A stretch of DNA of 64,000 nucleotides from Streptomyces sp. CB01635. Its GTDB lineage: Bacteria > Actinomycetota > Actinomycetes > Streptomycetales > Streptomycetaceae. This document shows, in pieces, positions 51,104 through 58,983 of this stretch; position 1 is the first letter of the stretch, and the number at the start of each line of letters is the position of its first letter. The stretch lies in assembly GCF_002803065.1 (NCBI RefSeq), contig NZ_NNBL01000002.1, positions 731,445 through 795,444 on the forward strand. Direction: 5' to 3'. Both the position numbers and the translations under genes were made by a program. A model generated the notes under the pieces. It searched no databases. It worked only from the letters and a program-made list of their open reading frames with translations, and was not told the origin of the DNA.

Positions 51104-52156
51104 ATGGAGACTCTCGATCACGCGCTCGTGCGCGCCGAGTTCGCACCCGTCACCAGCTATCTGAACACCGCGAGCACCGGGCTGCTCCCGTCCCGCACGG
51201 TGGCGGCCATGAAGGACGCGGTCGCCTCCGTCGCGGCCGGCCGCCCCGCCGACATGTTCGCGGACGTCGAGGCCGCCCGCGCCGCCTTCGCCCGGCTTGC
51301 CGGGGTTCCGGCCGACCGGGTGGCGGCCGGCGCCTCGGTGGCCGTCTACACCGGAGTCATCGCCGCCTCGCTCCCGGCGGGCGCCGAGGTCCTCACCGCG
51401 CAGGACGACTTCAGCTCCACCGTGAACCCCTTCTACGTACGCGGCGACCTCAAGGTCCGCACCGCGCCCCTGGAAGGGATCGCCGACGCCGTTCGGCCCG
51501 GCACCGCGCTGGTCGCCGTCAGCGCGGCCCAGTCCGCCGACGGACGCGTCGCCGACCTGCCCGCGATCCGCGAGGCGGCCCGCGCCCACGGCGCCCGCAC
51601 CTACATCGACTGCTCCCAGGCCGCGGGCTGGCTGCCCGTCGACGCGGACGCGCAGGACTACACGTCCACCGTCGGCTTCAAGTGGCTGCTGTGCCCGCGC
51701 GGCGTGAGCTTCCTGGTCGTCCCGGAGGACATGGGATCCCTCAGCGCGGTCTTCGCGGGCTGGGTCGCGGGCGAGCACCCGTGGGACAGCTGCTACGGAC
51801 CCGTCGAGGAGCTCGCCCACTCCGCGCGGCGGTTCGACGAGAGCCCCAGCCTCTTCTCGTACGCGGGCGCGCGGCACTCCCTGGCGCTCATCGAGGAACT
51901 CGGCGTCGACGCGATCCGGGCCCATGACCTCGCCCTGGCGGAGCGCTTCCGCGCGGGCCTCGCCACACTTGGCCACGAGCCCGTGCCCGCGCCGGGCTCG
52001 CCGGTGGTCTCCGTCCCGGGCCTCGGCGCTCGGCAGCCGGAGCTGAGCCGGGCCGGCATCGAGGTCTCCAACCGCGCGGGCAACCTGCGGGCGGCCTTCC
52101 ACCTGTACAACACGGATTCCGACGTCGACCGGCTCCTTGAGGCGCTGTCGGGCTGA
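51104..52156 (+). CDS. Class V aminotransferase-fold PLP enzyme (cysteine desulfurase-like)
   Basis: A 350-residue PLP enzyme. LNTASTGLLPSRTVAAM near the start, ARTYIDCSQAAGWLPVDAD with the pyridine-nitrogen Asp169, and STVGFKWLLCPRG with PLP Lys193 are the class V marks; SRAGIEVSNRAGNLRAAFHLYNTDSDVDRLL is the C-terminal domain. The family includes isopenicillin N epimerase-like and desulfurase-like enzymes; without the SufS/IscS catalytic-Cys loop a desulfurase role is unlikely. The substrate is unknown. No ribosome site is visible; TAAGAGACGCTTA (51032-51044) lies in the upstream region. Confidence 0.85.
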   Translation: METLDHALVRAEFAPVTSYLNTASTGLLPSRTVAAMKDAVASVAAGRPADMFADVEAARAAFARLAGVPADRVAAGASVAVYTGVIAASLPAGAEVLTAQDDFSSTVNPFYVRGDLKVRTAPLEGIADAVRPGTALVAVSAAQSADGRVADLPAIREAARAHGARTYIDCSQAAGWLPVDADAQDYTSTVGFKWLLCPRGVSFLVVPEDMGSLSAVFAGWVAGEHPWDSCYGPVEELAHSARRFDESPSLFSYAGARHSLALIEELGVDAIRAHDLALAERFRAGLATLGHEPVPAPGSPVVSVPGLGARQPELSRAGIEVSNRAGNLRAAFHLYNTDSDVDRLLEALSG

Positions 52157-52236
52157 ACCCGCCGGGCCGACCCTGCGCGTCGGGCCGCTCCGGCCTCCGC
52201 CAACCGTCCGGAGCAGGCCCGCCCGCAATCCCCGGA

Positions 52237-52737
52237 TCACCCGTCGGCAGGCTCCGCCCCCGGGCAGCTCGCCGGATCCGTGCACAAATTCGCCTCGACC
52301 TTGGCGAGCAGCCGCAGGAGTTCGGTCCGCTCCTCCTTGTCGAGGCCGCGCAGCGTGTGGTCCTCCAGGTCGCCCCACTTGTGCTGCACGTCGCCGAGCA
52401 GGCCGCAGCTGGCGTCCGTCGTCTCCACGAGCACGGCCCGCCGGTCGCGCGGGTCGGGGGAGCGGCGTACATGACCGGCCTGTTCGAGCCGCTGGAGCAT
52501 CTTCGTCACCGTGGACGGGTCCAGGTCGACCGCCTTGATGAGCTCCGACTGGCGCACGGGCCCCCTGTCCCACAGGTGCATCATCAGGAACTCCTGGCCC
52601 GGATAGAGGCCGAGCCCGCGCAGCAGCTTGCCCGCGGTGATCCGGTGCAGCCGCGCCACGCGGGAGAGCGCATGGCTGACGGGACCGCAACGGGCGGCCT
52701 CGGGCAGGTGCTCACTACAGGCTGGCTCGTCCGTCAT
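52237..52737 (-). CDS. MarR family repressor, probable regulator of the ene-reductase
   Basis: A 166-residue MarR protein. The winged helix spans about 50-115 (LGLYPGQEFLMMHLWDRGPVRQSELIKAVDLDPSTVTKMLQRLEQAGHVRRSPDPRDRRAVLVETTDASCGLL), with the wing DPRDRRAVLV as in OhrR/MarR. Four cysteines are present (C8, C17, C92 and one near the end), so thiol-based sensing of electrophiles or oxidants is possible but unproven. AGGAG stands 5 nt before the ATG. It is divergent from the OYE gene, with TTGGTCGG-type palindromes between them. Confidence 0.92.
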   Translation of the reverse strand: MTDEPACSEHLPEAARCGPVSHALSRVARLHRITAGKLLRGLGLYPGQEFLMMHLWDRGPVRQSELIKAVDLDPSTVTKMLQRLEQAGHVRRSPDPRDRRAVLVETTDASCGLLGDVQHKWGDLEDHTLRGLDKEERTELLRLLAKVEANLCTDPASCPGAEPADG

Positions 52738-52815
52738 GGCGACTCCTGATCGGTTCCGGCCTCGCCGTGGAGTCCGGTCTCTCCACGGGGGTTCGGTCTT
52801 CACCCAGAGATTACC

Positions 52816-52885
52816 TTGGTCGGCCAATGAATGGGTTACAGTGGCACACGGCTCGATTACTTGGCCGACCACATATTGGTCGGCG
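52816..52885. promoter_or_regulatory. MarR operator array between marR and the ene-reductase
   Basis: TTGGTCGGCCAA (52816-52827), its inverted copy TTGGCCGACCA (52861-52871) and TTGGTCGGCG (52876-52885) are three versions of one site. The last two form an inverted repeat CCGACCA-N5-TGGTCGG (52865-52883). The sites cover the divergent promoter region, as expected for a repressor controlling both genes. Confidence 0.65.
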
Positions 52886-52915
52886 TTACGTTGCCTGCCC
52901 TTGGATGGAGTAGCC

Positions 52916-53983
52916 ATGACCACCGCCTTCGACCCGATCGACCTCTCCGGCGTCCAGCTCGCCAACCGCATCGCCATGGCCCCGATGACCCGCAGCCGGG
53001 CCGGCGAGGGCGGCACCGCCACCGACCTGACCGCCGAGTACTACGCGCAGCGCGCCTCGGCCGGCCTGATCATCACCGAGGGCATCCAGCCGTCCGCCGT
53101 CGGGCAGGGCTACGCATGGACCCCCGGCCTGCACAGCGACGAGCAGATCGCGTCCTGGCGCAAGGTCACCGACGCCGTGCACGCCAAGGGCGGCACGATC
53201 TACGCGCAGATCATGCACGCGGGCCGGATCAGCCACCCGGTGCTGCTGCCCGAGGGGGAGACCCCGGTCGCCCCGTCCCCGGTCGCCCCGGCGGGACAGG
53301 GCTTCACCACCGAGGGCATGAAGGACTTCACCACCCCGCGCGCGCTGACCGGCGACGAGGTCCGCGCCACGATCGCCGACTTCGCCACCGCCGCCCGCAA
53401 CGCGATCGAGGCCGGCTTCGACGGCGTGGAGTTGCACGGCGCCAACGGCTATCTCATCCAGCAGTTCCTCGCGCCCAACACCAACCTGCGCGACGACGAG
53501 TGGGGCGGCAGCGTGGAGAACCGCATCCGCTTCGCCGTCGAGGTCGTCAAGGCCGTCGTCGCCGAGATCGGCGCCGAGCGGACCGGCCTGCGGATCTCGC
53601 CCGGCAACTCGTACAACTCCATCGAGGAGAGCGACCCGGAGCCGACGTACACCGCCCTGGTCAAGGAGATCGAGCCGCTCGGCATCTCCTACCTGCACGT
53701 CCTCGAGAGCTCCGACATCCGCGAGCTGACCCTGGCGCTGCGCAAGCAGTTCTCGGGCACGTTCGTCATCAACGTCCTCAGCGACGGGCCGACCGGGCAC
53801 GGCGAACTCTCGGTGATCGAGGACGGCATCGCCGACATCATCACGTTCGGCGCGCTCTTCCTCGCCAACCCCGACCTGCCGGCCCGCCTGAAGACGCAGG
53901 GTCCGTACAACACCCCGGACCCGGCCACGTTCTTCGGCGGCGCCGCGAAGGGCTACACGGACTACCCGGCGCTCACCGCCTGA
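52916..53983 (+). CDS. Old Yellow Enzyme-family alkene reductase (NemA-like)
   Basis: A 355-residue FMN-dependent TIM barrel that reduces activated carbon-carbon double bonds with NADPH. Seen are [17 protein letters not shown] (FMN site), [65 protein letters not shown] with the conserved [21 protein letters not shown], and GRISPGN-type [10 protein letters not shown]. The catalytic tyrosine is in the ESYLHV-type region ([11 protein letters not shown]). Electrophile detoxification is the usual role and matches regulation by a MarR with cysteines. GGAG stands 6 nt before the ATG. Confidence 0.95.
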   Translation: MTTAFDPIDLSGVQLANRIAMAPMTRSRAGEGGTATDLTAEYYAQRASAGLIITEGIQPSAVGQGYAWTPGLHSDEQIASWRKVTDAVHAKGGTIYAQIMHAGRISHPVLLPEGETPVAPSPVAPAGQGFTTEGMKDFTTPRALTGDEVRATIADFATAARNAIEAGFDGVELHGANGYLIQQFLAPNTNLRDDEWGGSVENRIRFAVEVVKAVVAEIGAERTGLRISPGNSYNSIEESDPEPTYTALVKEIEPLGISYLHVLESSDIRELTLALRKQFSGTFVINVLSDGPTGHGELSVIEDGIADIITFGALFLANPDLPARLKTQGPYNTPDPATFFGGAAKGYTDYPALTA

Positions 53984-54014
53984 GCCCTTCCGCCTGACCG
54001 CTTCCGCATACGCG

Positions 54015-54050
54015 AGTTGGGGCGGCCCCCGACCGGGAGCCGCCCCAACT
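54015..54050. terminator. Hairpin terminator after the ene-reductase
   Basis: AGTTGGGGCGGC (54015-54026) and GCCGCCCCAACT (54039-54050) form a 12-bp stem with 12-nt loop, 32 nt after the stop. Confidence 0.85.
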
Positions 54051-54070
54051 GTGCGCGCACGAAGGTCACT

Positions 54071-54180
54071 TCACCGGCGTGAAGTCCCGTGCCCCGATGC
54101 TGTGTCTTTCGGGGGGCGCCCCCCGAACCCCCAGCCGGGAGCAGCGCTACCTCACCGGCGTGAAGTCCCGTGCCCCGATG
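54071..54180. repeat. 29-bp direct repeat of the ectD 3-prime end, flanking a 20-bp perfect palindrome
   Basis: The sequence from 54152 to 54180, which encodes the penultimate residues of EctD (IGARDFTPV), recurs without mismatch at 54071-54099 outside the gene. Between the copies lies TTCGGGGGGCGCCCCCCGAA (54108-54127), a perfect palindrome that probably terminates ectD. The outer copy reads on the minus strand as the same peptide followed by Lys and a stop. Confidence 0.95.
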
Positions 54181-55040
54181 AACGCGGGCCGTCGCACCGG
54201 AGCCGCGAACGGCTCCACCGCCGTGTTCTCCACGCTGTTGAACACGATGAAGACGTTCGAGCGCGGATACGGGGTGATGTTGTCCCCGGAGCCGTGCATG
54301 GCGTTGCAGTCGAACCACGTCGCCGAGCCCGCGCTGCCCGTGAACAGGCGGATGCCGTGCCGGTCCGCGAACTTGGTCAGCGCCTCGTCCGACGGTGTGC
54401 CCGCGTCCTGCATCTGGAGGGACTTCTTGTAGTTGTCCCTCGGCGTCTCGCCCGCGCAGCCCAGGAACGTCCTGTGCGACCCCGGCATGATCATCAAGCC
54501 GCCGTTGGTGTCGTAGTTCTCGGTCAGCGCGATCGAGACGGACACGGTCCGCATGTTCGGCAGGCCGTCCTCCGCGTGCCAGGTCTCGAAGTCCGAGTGC
54601 CAGTAGAAGCCACTCGCACCGAAGCCCGGCTTCACGTTGATCCGCGACTGGTGGACGTACACGTCCGAGCCGAGGATCTGCCGTGCCCGGCCCACGACCC
54701 GCTCGTCGTGCACCAGGTTCGCGAACACCTCGCTGATCCTGTGGACCTCGAAGACGGACCGCACGTCCTGCGACGTGGGCTCGACGATGGAACGCTCGTC
54801 GGCCTTGACCGCCGGATCCGTGATCAGCCGGTTCAACTCGGCCTGGTACGTGCCGATCTCGTCCGGACCGATCAGCTCCTCGATCGCAAGGAAGCCGTCC
54901 CGCTCGAAGCCCGCGAGGTCCGACTGGCGGATCGGACCGCGCGCGTCCGGCGGCGACCAGACGACGGGGTCGACGCGGGGCGTCGCCACCTCGGAGGCGC
55001 CGCGGGTCGGGTAGAGGTCGGTACGTGTCTCCGTGCTCAT
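54147..55040 (-). CDS. ectD: Ectoine hydroxylase (5-hydroxyectoine synthase)
   Basis: A 297-residue Fe(II)/2-oxoglutarate dioxygenase that hydroxylates ectoine to 5-hydroxyectoine. The iron triad is in FYWHSDFETWH (His, Asp) and FDCNAMHGSGDN (distal His). The family signature FYWHSDFETWHAEDG is complete, as is GGLMIMPGSHRTFLGCAGET. The ATG at 55040 (MSTETRTDLYP) lies 5 nt after the ectC stop, so it is the last gene of ectABCD. The 29-bp repeat of its 3-prime end occurs downstream. Confidence 0.97.
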   Translation of the reverse strand: MSTETRTDLYPTRGASEVATPRVDPVVWSPPDARGPIRQSDLAGFERDGFLAIEELIGPDEIGTYQAELNRLITDPAVKADERSIVEPTSQDVRSVFEVHRISEVFANLVHDERVVGRARQILGSDVYVHQSRINVKPGFGASGFYWHSDFETWHAEDGLPNMRTVSVSIALTENYDTNGGLMIMPGSHRTFLGCAGETPRDNYKKSLQMQDAGTPSDEALTKFADRHGIRLFTGSAGSATWFDCNAMHGSGDNITPYPRSNVFIVFNSVENTAVEPFAAPVRRPAFIGARDFTPVR

Positions 55041-55045
55041 CAGGA

Positions 55046-55444
55046 TCAGGCCTCCTCGGTCAGCAGCGGGTAGACGCCGTTCTCGTCGTGGTCCTCCCGT
55101 CCGGTCACGGGAGGGTTGAACACGCACACGCAGCGGAAGTCGGTCTTGGGGCGCAGGGTGTGGCGCTCATGGCCGTTCAGGAGGTACATCGTGCCCGGCT
55201 CGATCCAGTGCTTCTCGCCGGTCTCCTTGTTGGTGAGCTCGGCCTCGCCCTCGACGCACAGCACGGCCTCGATGTGGTTGGCGTACCACATGTCGGTCTC
55301 CGTGCCCGCGTAGAGGATCGTCTCGTGCAGTGAGAAGCCGACCTTCTCCTTGGCAAGGACGATGCGCTTGCTCTCCCAGGTGCCGGTCGCCGACTTCACG
55401 TGCCGGTCGGTGTTCTCGATCTCCTTGAACGAACGGACGATCAC
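55046..55444 (-). CDS. ectC: L-ectoine synthase
   Basis: A 132-residue cupin that cyclises N-gamma-acetyl-diaminobutyrate to ectoine. The cupin metal and substrate residues appear in [18 protein letters not shown] (with Tyr and Glu/His ligands), [22 protein letters not shown] and [24 protein letters not shown]. The opening [18 protein letters not shown] is family-typical. It lies 60 nt behind ectB and 5 nt before ectD. Confidence 0.97.
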   Translation of the reverse strand: MIVRSFKEIENTDRHVKSATGTWESKRIVLAKEKVGFSLHETILYAGTETDMWYANHIEAVLCVEGEAELTNKETGEKHWIEPGTMYLLNGHERHTLRPKTDFRCVCVFNPPVTGREDHDENGVYPLLTEEA

Positions 55445-55504
55445 GGTGAGTTGCTGCCTTTCTCTTCTACGTGGTGAGGGGGCGCCTGCCCGCTCGAGCG
55501 GAAA

Positions 55505-56776
55505 TCAGGCGGTCTCGCGCACGGCCCGGGTGAGCGTGCGCAGTCCCTCTTCCAGCTCCTCGGGCGTGATCGTCAGCGCCGGAAGCAGCTTGACGACCTC
55601 GCTCTCGGGGCCGGAGGTCTCGATGAGCAGACCGAGCTCGAAGGCGCGCTTGGCGACCTTGTTCGCCCGGTCCTTGTCGCGGAATTCCAGGCCCCACACC
55701 AGGCCGCGTCCGCGGTACTCGACGGTGTCGTCGCGGAACTCGTCGCGGAGCGCGCCGAGGGCCTCGTCGATCTGCTGGCCGCGGGCGAGCGTCTGCTTCT
55801 CCATGGCGGGGCCGTCGGTCCAGTACGTCTCCAGGGCGGCGGCGGCCGTCACGAACGCGGGGTTGTTGCCGCGGAACGTGCCGTTGTGCTCTCCCGGCTC
55901 CCAGACGTCGAGTTCCGGCTTGAACAGGCACAGGGACATGGGGAGCCCGTACCCGCTGATGGACTTCGACACGGTCACGATGTCCGGTGTGATGCCCGCC
56001 TCCTCGAAGGAGAAGAACGCACCGGTGCGGCCGCAGCCCATCTGGATGTCGTCGACGATCAGGAGCATGTCCCAGCGCTTGCAGACATCGGCCAGCTTGC
56101 GCAGCCACTCCGTGCGGGCGACGTTGATGCCGCCCTCGCCCTGCACCGTCTCGACGATCACGGCGGCGGGCGTGTTCAGGCCCGAGCCCGAGTCCTCCAG
56201 GAGGCGCTCGAACCAGATGAAGTCCGGCGTCTGCCCGTCCAGGTAGTTGTCGAACGGCATCGGGGTGCCGTGCACCAGCGGGATGCCGGCGCCCGCCCGC
56301 TTGAAGGCGTTGCCGGTCACCGCGAGGGAGCCGAGCGACATGCCGTGGAAGGCGTTCGTGAACGACACGATCGACTCACGGCCCTTGACCTTGCGGGCCA
56401 GCTTCAGGGCCGACTCGACGGCGTTGGTGCCCGTCGGGCCCGGGAACATGACCTTGTACGGCAGGTCGCGCGGGCGCAGGATGATGTTCTGGAACGACTC
56501 CAGGAAGGCGCGCTTCGCCGTCGTCGACATGTCGAGCCCGTGCGTGACGCCGTCGCGCTCCAGGTAGTCGATCAGGGCGCGTTTGAGGACCGGGTTGTTG
56601 TGCCCGTAGTTGAGCGATCCCGCGCCCGCGAAGAAGTCGAGGTACTCGTGGCCGTCCTCGTCGAACATGCGGCTGCCCTGCGCCCGGTCGAAGATGGTGG
56701 GCCAACCGCGGCAGTAGCTGCGCACCTCCGACTCAAGGGTCTCGAAGACGCTCAGGTCCGGCTGGGTGATGGTCAC
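55505..56776 (-). CDS. ectB: L-2,4-diaminobutyrate aminotransferase
   Basis: A 423-residue class III aminotransferase that makes diaminobutyrate from aspartate semialdehyde and glutamate. SVFETLESEVRSYCRGWPTIFDRAQGS is the EctB opening; FFAGAGSLNYGHNNP, FPGPTGTNAVESALKLARKVKG (PLP phosphate), LLIVDDIQMGCGRTGAFFSFE (Asp for pyridine N) and VTVSKSISGYGLP with the PLP Lys are all present. The start is GTG at 56776, 8 nt after AGGAG. It consumes aspartate semialdehyde, the same branch point used by DapA. Confidence 0.96.
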   Translation of the reverse strand: MTITQPDLSVFETLESEVRSYCRGWPTIFDRAQGSRMFDEDGHEYLDFFAGAGSLNYGHNNPVLKRALIDYLERDGVTHGLDMSTTAKRAFLESFQNIILRPRDLPYKVMFPGPTGTNAVESALKLARKVKGRESIVSFTNAFHGMSLGSLAVTGNAFKRAGAGIPLVHGTPMPFDNYLDGQTPDFIWFERLLEDSGSGLNTPAAVIVETVQGEGGINVARTEWLRKLADVCKRWDMLLIVDDIQMGCGRTGAFFSFEEAGITPDIVTVSKSISGYGLPMSLCLFKPELDVWEPGEHNGTFRGNNPAFVTAAAALETYWTDGPAMEKQTLARGQQIDEALGALRDEFRDDTVEYRGRGLVWGLEFRDKDRANKVAKRAFELGLLIETSGPESEVVKLLPALTITPEELEEGLRTLTRAVRETA

Positions 56777-56874
56777 AGCGAATCTCCTGGGAGATGGGAG
56801 TGGGGGTGGCGTGGAAGAGGTCGTGCGGTCTGCGGTCTTGCGCTGCAGAGAAGTGATGGGAGGCCGGTCGTGGG

Positions 56875-57390
56875 TCAGACGATCGGCCCGATGCGGTGGA
56901 GCACCTCGGGCTCGTGCCCGTCGTCCGGGAAGAGGCCCGCGTCGAACAGCACCGTCTGCGCGACCTCCGCGCCGTTGCGGCGTGCGAACGAGGCGAACAG
57001 GCGCTGCGAGGCGGCGTTGTCGGGCGAGATCGTCGTCTCGAGCACGGTCGTCGCGCCGTCGGCGACGACCTTCGCCCAGAGGCCGTCGAGCAGTGCCCCG
57101 GCCAGACCGCGCCCCCGGTGCGCATGGTCGACGGCCACCTGCCACACCACGAGGGTGTGTGGGTTCTCGGGCCGGATGTATCCGGTGATGAACCCGGCGA
57201 CGGAGCCGGCGGAGTCACGCGCCACGACGGACGTGGCGGCGAAGTCCCGGCACCACAGCAGGTAGCTGTACGAGGAGTTGAGGTCGAGCACCTTCGAGTC
57301 GCGGGCGATGCGCCAGATTGCGGCTCCGTCGGCCACCTCGGGCCGGTCGATCCGCAGGCTCTCGGGCATTTCCAGGAATTGCGCGGTCAT
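56875..57390 (-). CDS. ectA: L-2,4-diaminobutyrate N-gamma-acetyltransferase
   Basis: A 171-residue GNAT enzyme, first of the ectoine operon. RIDRPEVADGAAIWRIARDSKVLDLNSSYSYLLWCRDFAATSVVARD is the EctA-specific N-part; VVWQVAVDHAHRGRGLAGALLDGLWA holds the acetyl-CoA motif RGRGLAG; LETTISPDNAASQRLFASFARRNGAEV completes it. No Shine-Dalgarno sequence precedes the ATG at 57390 (the bases are AATTGAATTCAC), so a leaderless or weakly translated start is possible. Confidence 0.96.
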   Translation of the reverse strand: MTAQFLEMPESLRIDRPEVADGAAIWRIARDSKVLDLNSSYSYLLWCRDFAATSVVARDSAGSVAGFITGYIRPENPHTLVVWQVAVDHAHRGRGLAGALLDGLWAKVVADGATTVLETTISPDNAASQRLFASFARRNGAEVAQTVLFDAGLFPDDGHEPEVLHRIGPIV

Positions 57391-57703
57391 GTGAATTCAA
57401 TTTACCGAGCAATTTCTGGGATTGCATCGCGAGCAGGGGTTACGTAAACGCTCCCTCTGTGTTATCGCGCGGGTGGGGGCGCGCACGCGAAATCTCGGTG
57501 ATATGTGCCGATTTTACCGGGGTGAAGTGCGCAAATCGCCCACGGTGTGGAGTGCGTCACAAGAGCGAAACCCGCGCGAGACGCGTCCGAATTACGGCGA
57601 TTCCCGTTGTTGAAATCTTAGTGTTTACGTCCCCGGAAAGCGGGCAGAAGAATATGGGAAGCTGTGCTGAGAAATGCGCGAGAATTGACTCGGAAAAGAA
57701 AAG
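57391..57703. other. AT-richer upstream region of the ectoine operon
   Basis: About 310 bp with clearly lower GC than all neighbouring genes and no frame with streptomycete codon bias. Minus-strand -10-like blocks (GATAAC near 57458, TAAATT near 57402) are visible but no unambiguous -35/-10 pair. It ends at the terminator of the aminotransferase gene (57704). It presumably holds the osmotically regulated ect promoter and possible upstream regulator sites. Confidence 0.5.
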
Positions 57704-57735
57704 AAGGCGCCACCCCATTGAAGGGGCGGCGCCTT
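57704..57735 (-). terminator. Intrinsic-type terminator of the aminotransferase gene
   Basis: AAGGCGCC/GGCGCCTT (57704-57711, 57728-57735), an A-C mismatch and CCCC/GGGG form a 12-bp interrupted stem with loop ATTGAA. On the minus strand it is followed by CTTCTTTTCTTTTCC, a pyrimidine/U-rich tail that is rare among terminators here. Confidence 0.85.
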
Positions 57736-57754
57736 ACTTTGTGAAGTCGCGGGA

Positions 57755-58870
57755 CTACAGGGGCTGCACCCAGGCCGCCGCGACGGCCCTGCGCGCGCCC
57801 TCCAGGTCCACCGGCGCGCCGGACCCCTCCATCTCGGCGAGCGCACCGCCGAGCGCCGCGAGCGAGGACTGCACGACGCCCCGGGTGGCCTGCGGGCCGT
57901 AGTGGTTGACGCGGATCATCTCCTTGGCGAGCGCCCCGCCGCCGGCCACCAGTGGCAGCACCGGGTCCACCGCCAGCGCCCGCGCGACCAGCTCCGAGGC
58001 GTCGATCCCCGCCGGGGCACGCAGCGTCGTCGCCACCGGCGCCGCGTCCCGCGCCTCGTACACGTACGGCTCGATGCCGCCGCCCAGCGCGAGCGCACCC
58101 GCCCGCGTGGCCGCGGCAGCGCCGGCGTGACGGGCCGTCAAAGCGTCGAGGCCCTCCGCGTCGATGCGCTCGACGCACGCCTCCAGAGCGAGCATCTCCA
58201 GCTGCGCCGGAGCGTGCAGCAGCGCCTTGCGCCCGCCGTCGATCCAGCGGTGCTTCCAGTCGAGCAGCGACAGGTACGAGTGGCGCGGCGCCTGCGGGTT
58301 GGACTCCATCCGCTCCCACGCCCGCGCGCTGACGGACACCGCGGAGACGCCCGCCGGGCCGCCCATGGCCTTCTGCGCGCCGATCACGCACAGGTCCACG
58401 CCCCACGCGTCGGGCAGGACCGGCTCGGCGGCGATCGACGCCACCGCGTCCAGGTAGAACAGCGCGCCGTGCTCCCGCACCACCTCGCCGATCTCGGCGA
58501 CCGGGTTCGTGTTGCCGGTCGCGGCCTCCGCGTGCACGAGCGAGACGAAGTCGGTCTCGGGGTGCTCGGCGAGCGCGTCGCGCACCTGCTCGGCCGTCAC
58601 GGCCGTGTGGAAGGGGACCGCCAGGTCGTACACCGTCGCGCCGCTGTCCCGCAGCCAGTCGCCGAAGGTCTGGCCGTAGGGGCCCGTGATGATGTTCAGG
58701 GCCACGGTGCCGGGGCGCGCGGTGCCACGGATCGCGCCTTCGAGGGGCAGCAGCGCCTCGCCCTGCATGATCACGACGTCCTGCGAGGTGTCGAGCAGCC
58801 CGGCCACGCGCCGCTCGATGGAGGCGAAGTGCTCGGCGCTCAGGGGGGCCAGGTCAAGAAAAGGGTGGGT
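57755..58870 (-). CDS. Class V aminotransferase (alanine-glyoxylate/serine-pyruvate type)
   Basis: A 371-residue PLP enzyme. DVVIMQGEALLPLEGAIRGTARPGTVALNIITGPYGQTFGDWLRDSGA is the N-terminal AGAT-like region, LFYLDAVASIAAEPVLPDAWGVDL carries the Asp and DLCVIGAQKAMGGPAGVSAVSVS the PLP Lys. WKHRWIDGGRKALLHAPA and EMIRVNHYGPQAT follow. The GTG at 58870 gives the family-like start MTHPFLDLAP; a GTG at 58903 would add SEESEES from a 9-nt repeat. It is in the position next to ectABCD where related species also carry such a gene (recalled, not searched). Substrate not known. Confidence 0.85.
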   Translation of the reverse strand, partial: THPFLDLAPLSAEHFASIERRVAGLLDTSQDVVIMQGEALLPLEGAIRGTARPGTVALNIITGPYGQTFGDWLRDSGATVYDLAVPFHTAVTAEQVRDALAEHPETDFVSLVHAEAATGNTNPVAEIGEVVREHGALFYLDAVASIAAEPVLPDAWGVDLCVIGAQKAMGGPAGVSAVSVSARAWERMESNPQAPRHSYLSLLDWKHRWIDGGRKALLHAPAQLEMLALEACVERIDAEGLDALTARHAGAAAATRAGALALGGGIEPYVYEARDAAPVATTLRAPAGIDASELVARALAVDPVLPLVAGGGALAKEMIRVNHYGPQATRGVVQSSLAALGGALAEMEGSGAPVDLEGARRAVAAAWVQPL

Positions 58871-58983
58871 CACGATCGTGCTCTCTTCGCTCTCTTCGCT
58901 CACGTCGCCCGTGATCTTCGTTCACGAGTTCGTACGGCGGGCTGCCGTTCCGAGCGTACCCACCGGCCTCATAGGCTTCCGAC

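Noticed and set aside
51104..52156. SufS/IscS cysteine desulfurase
   Set aside because: The chain is short and lacks the catalytic cysteine loop, and no Fe-S assembly genes are near; kept as a class V PLP enzyme of unknown substrate.
57422..57613. 63-codon open frame in the ectA upstream region
   Set aside because: Poor third-position GC and no ribosome site; the region is better explained as promoter DNA.
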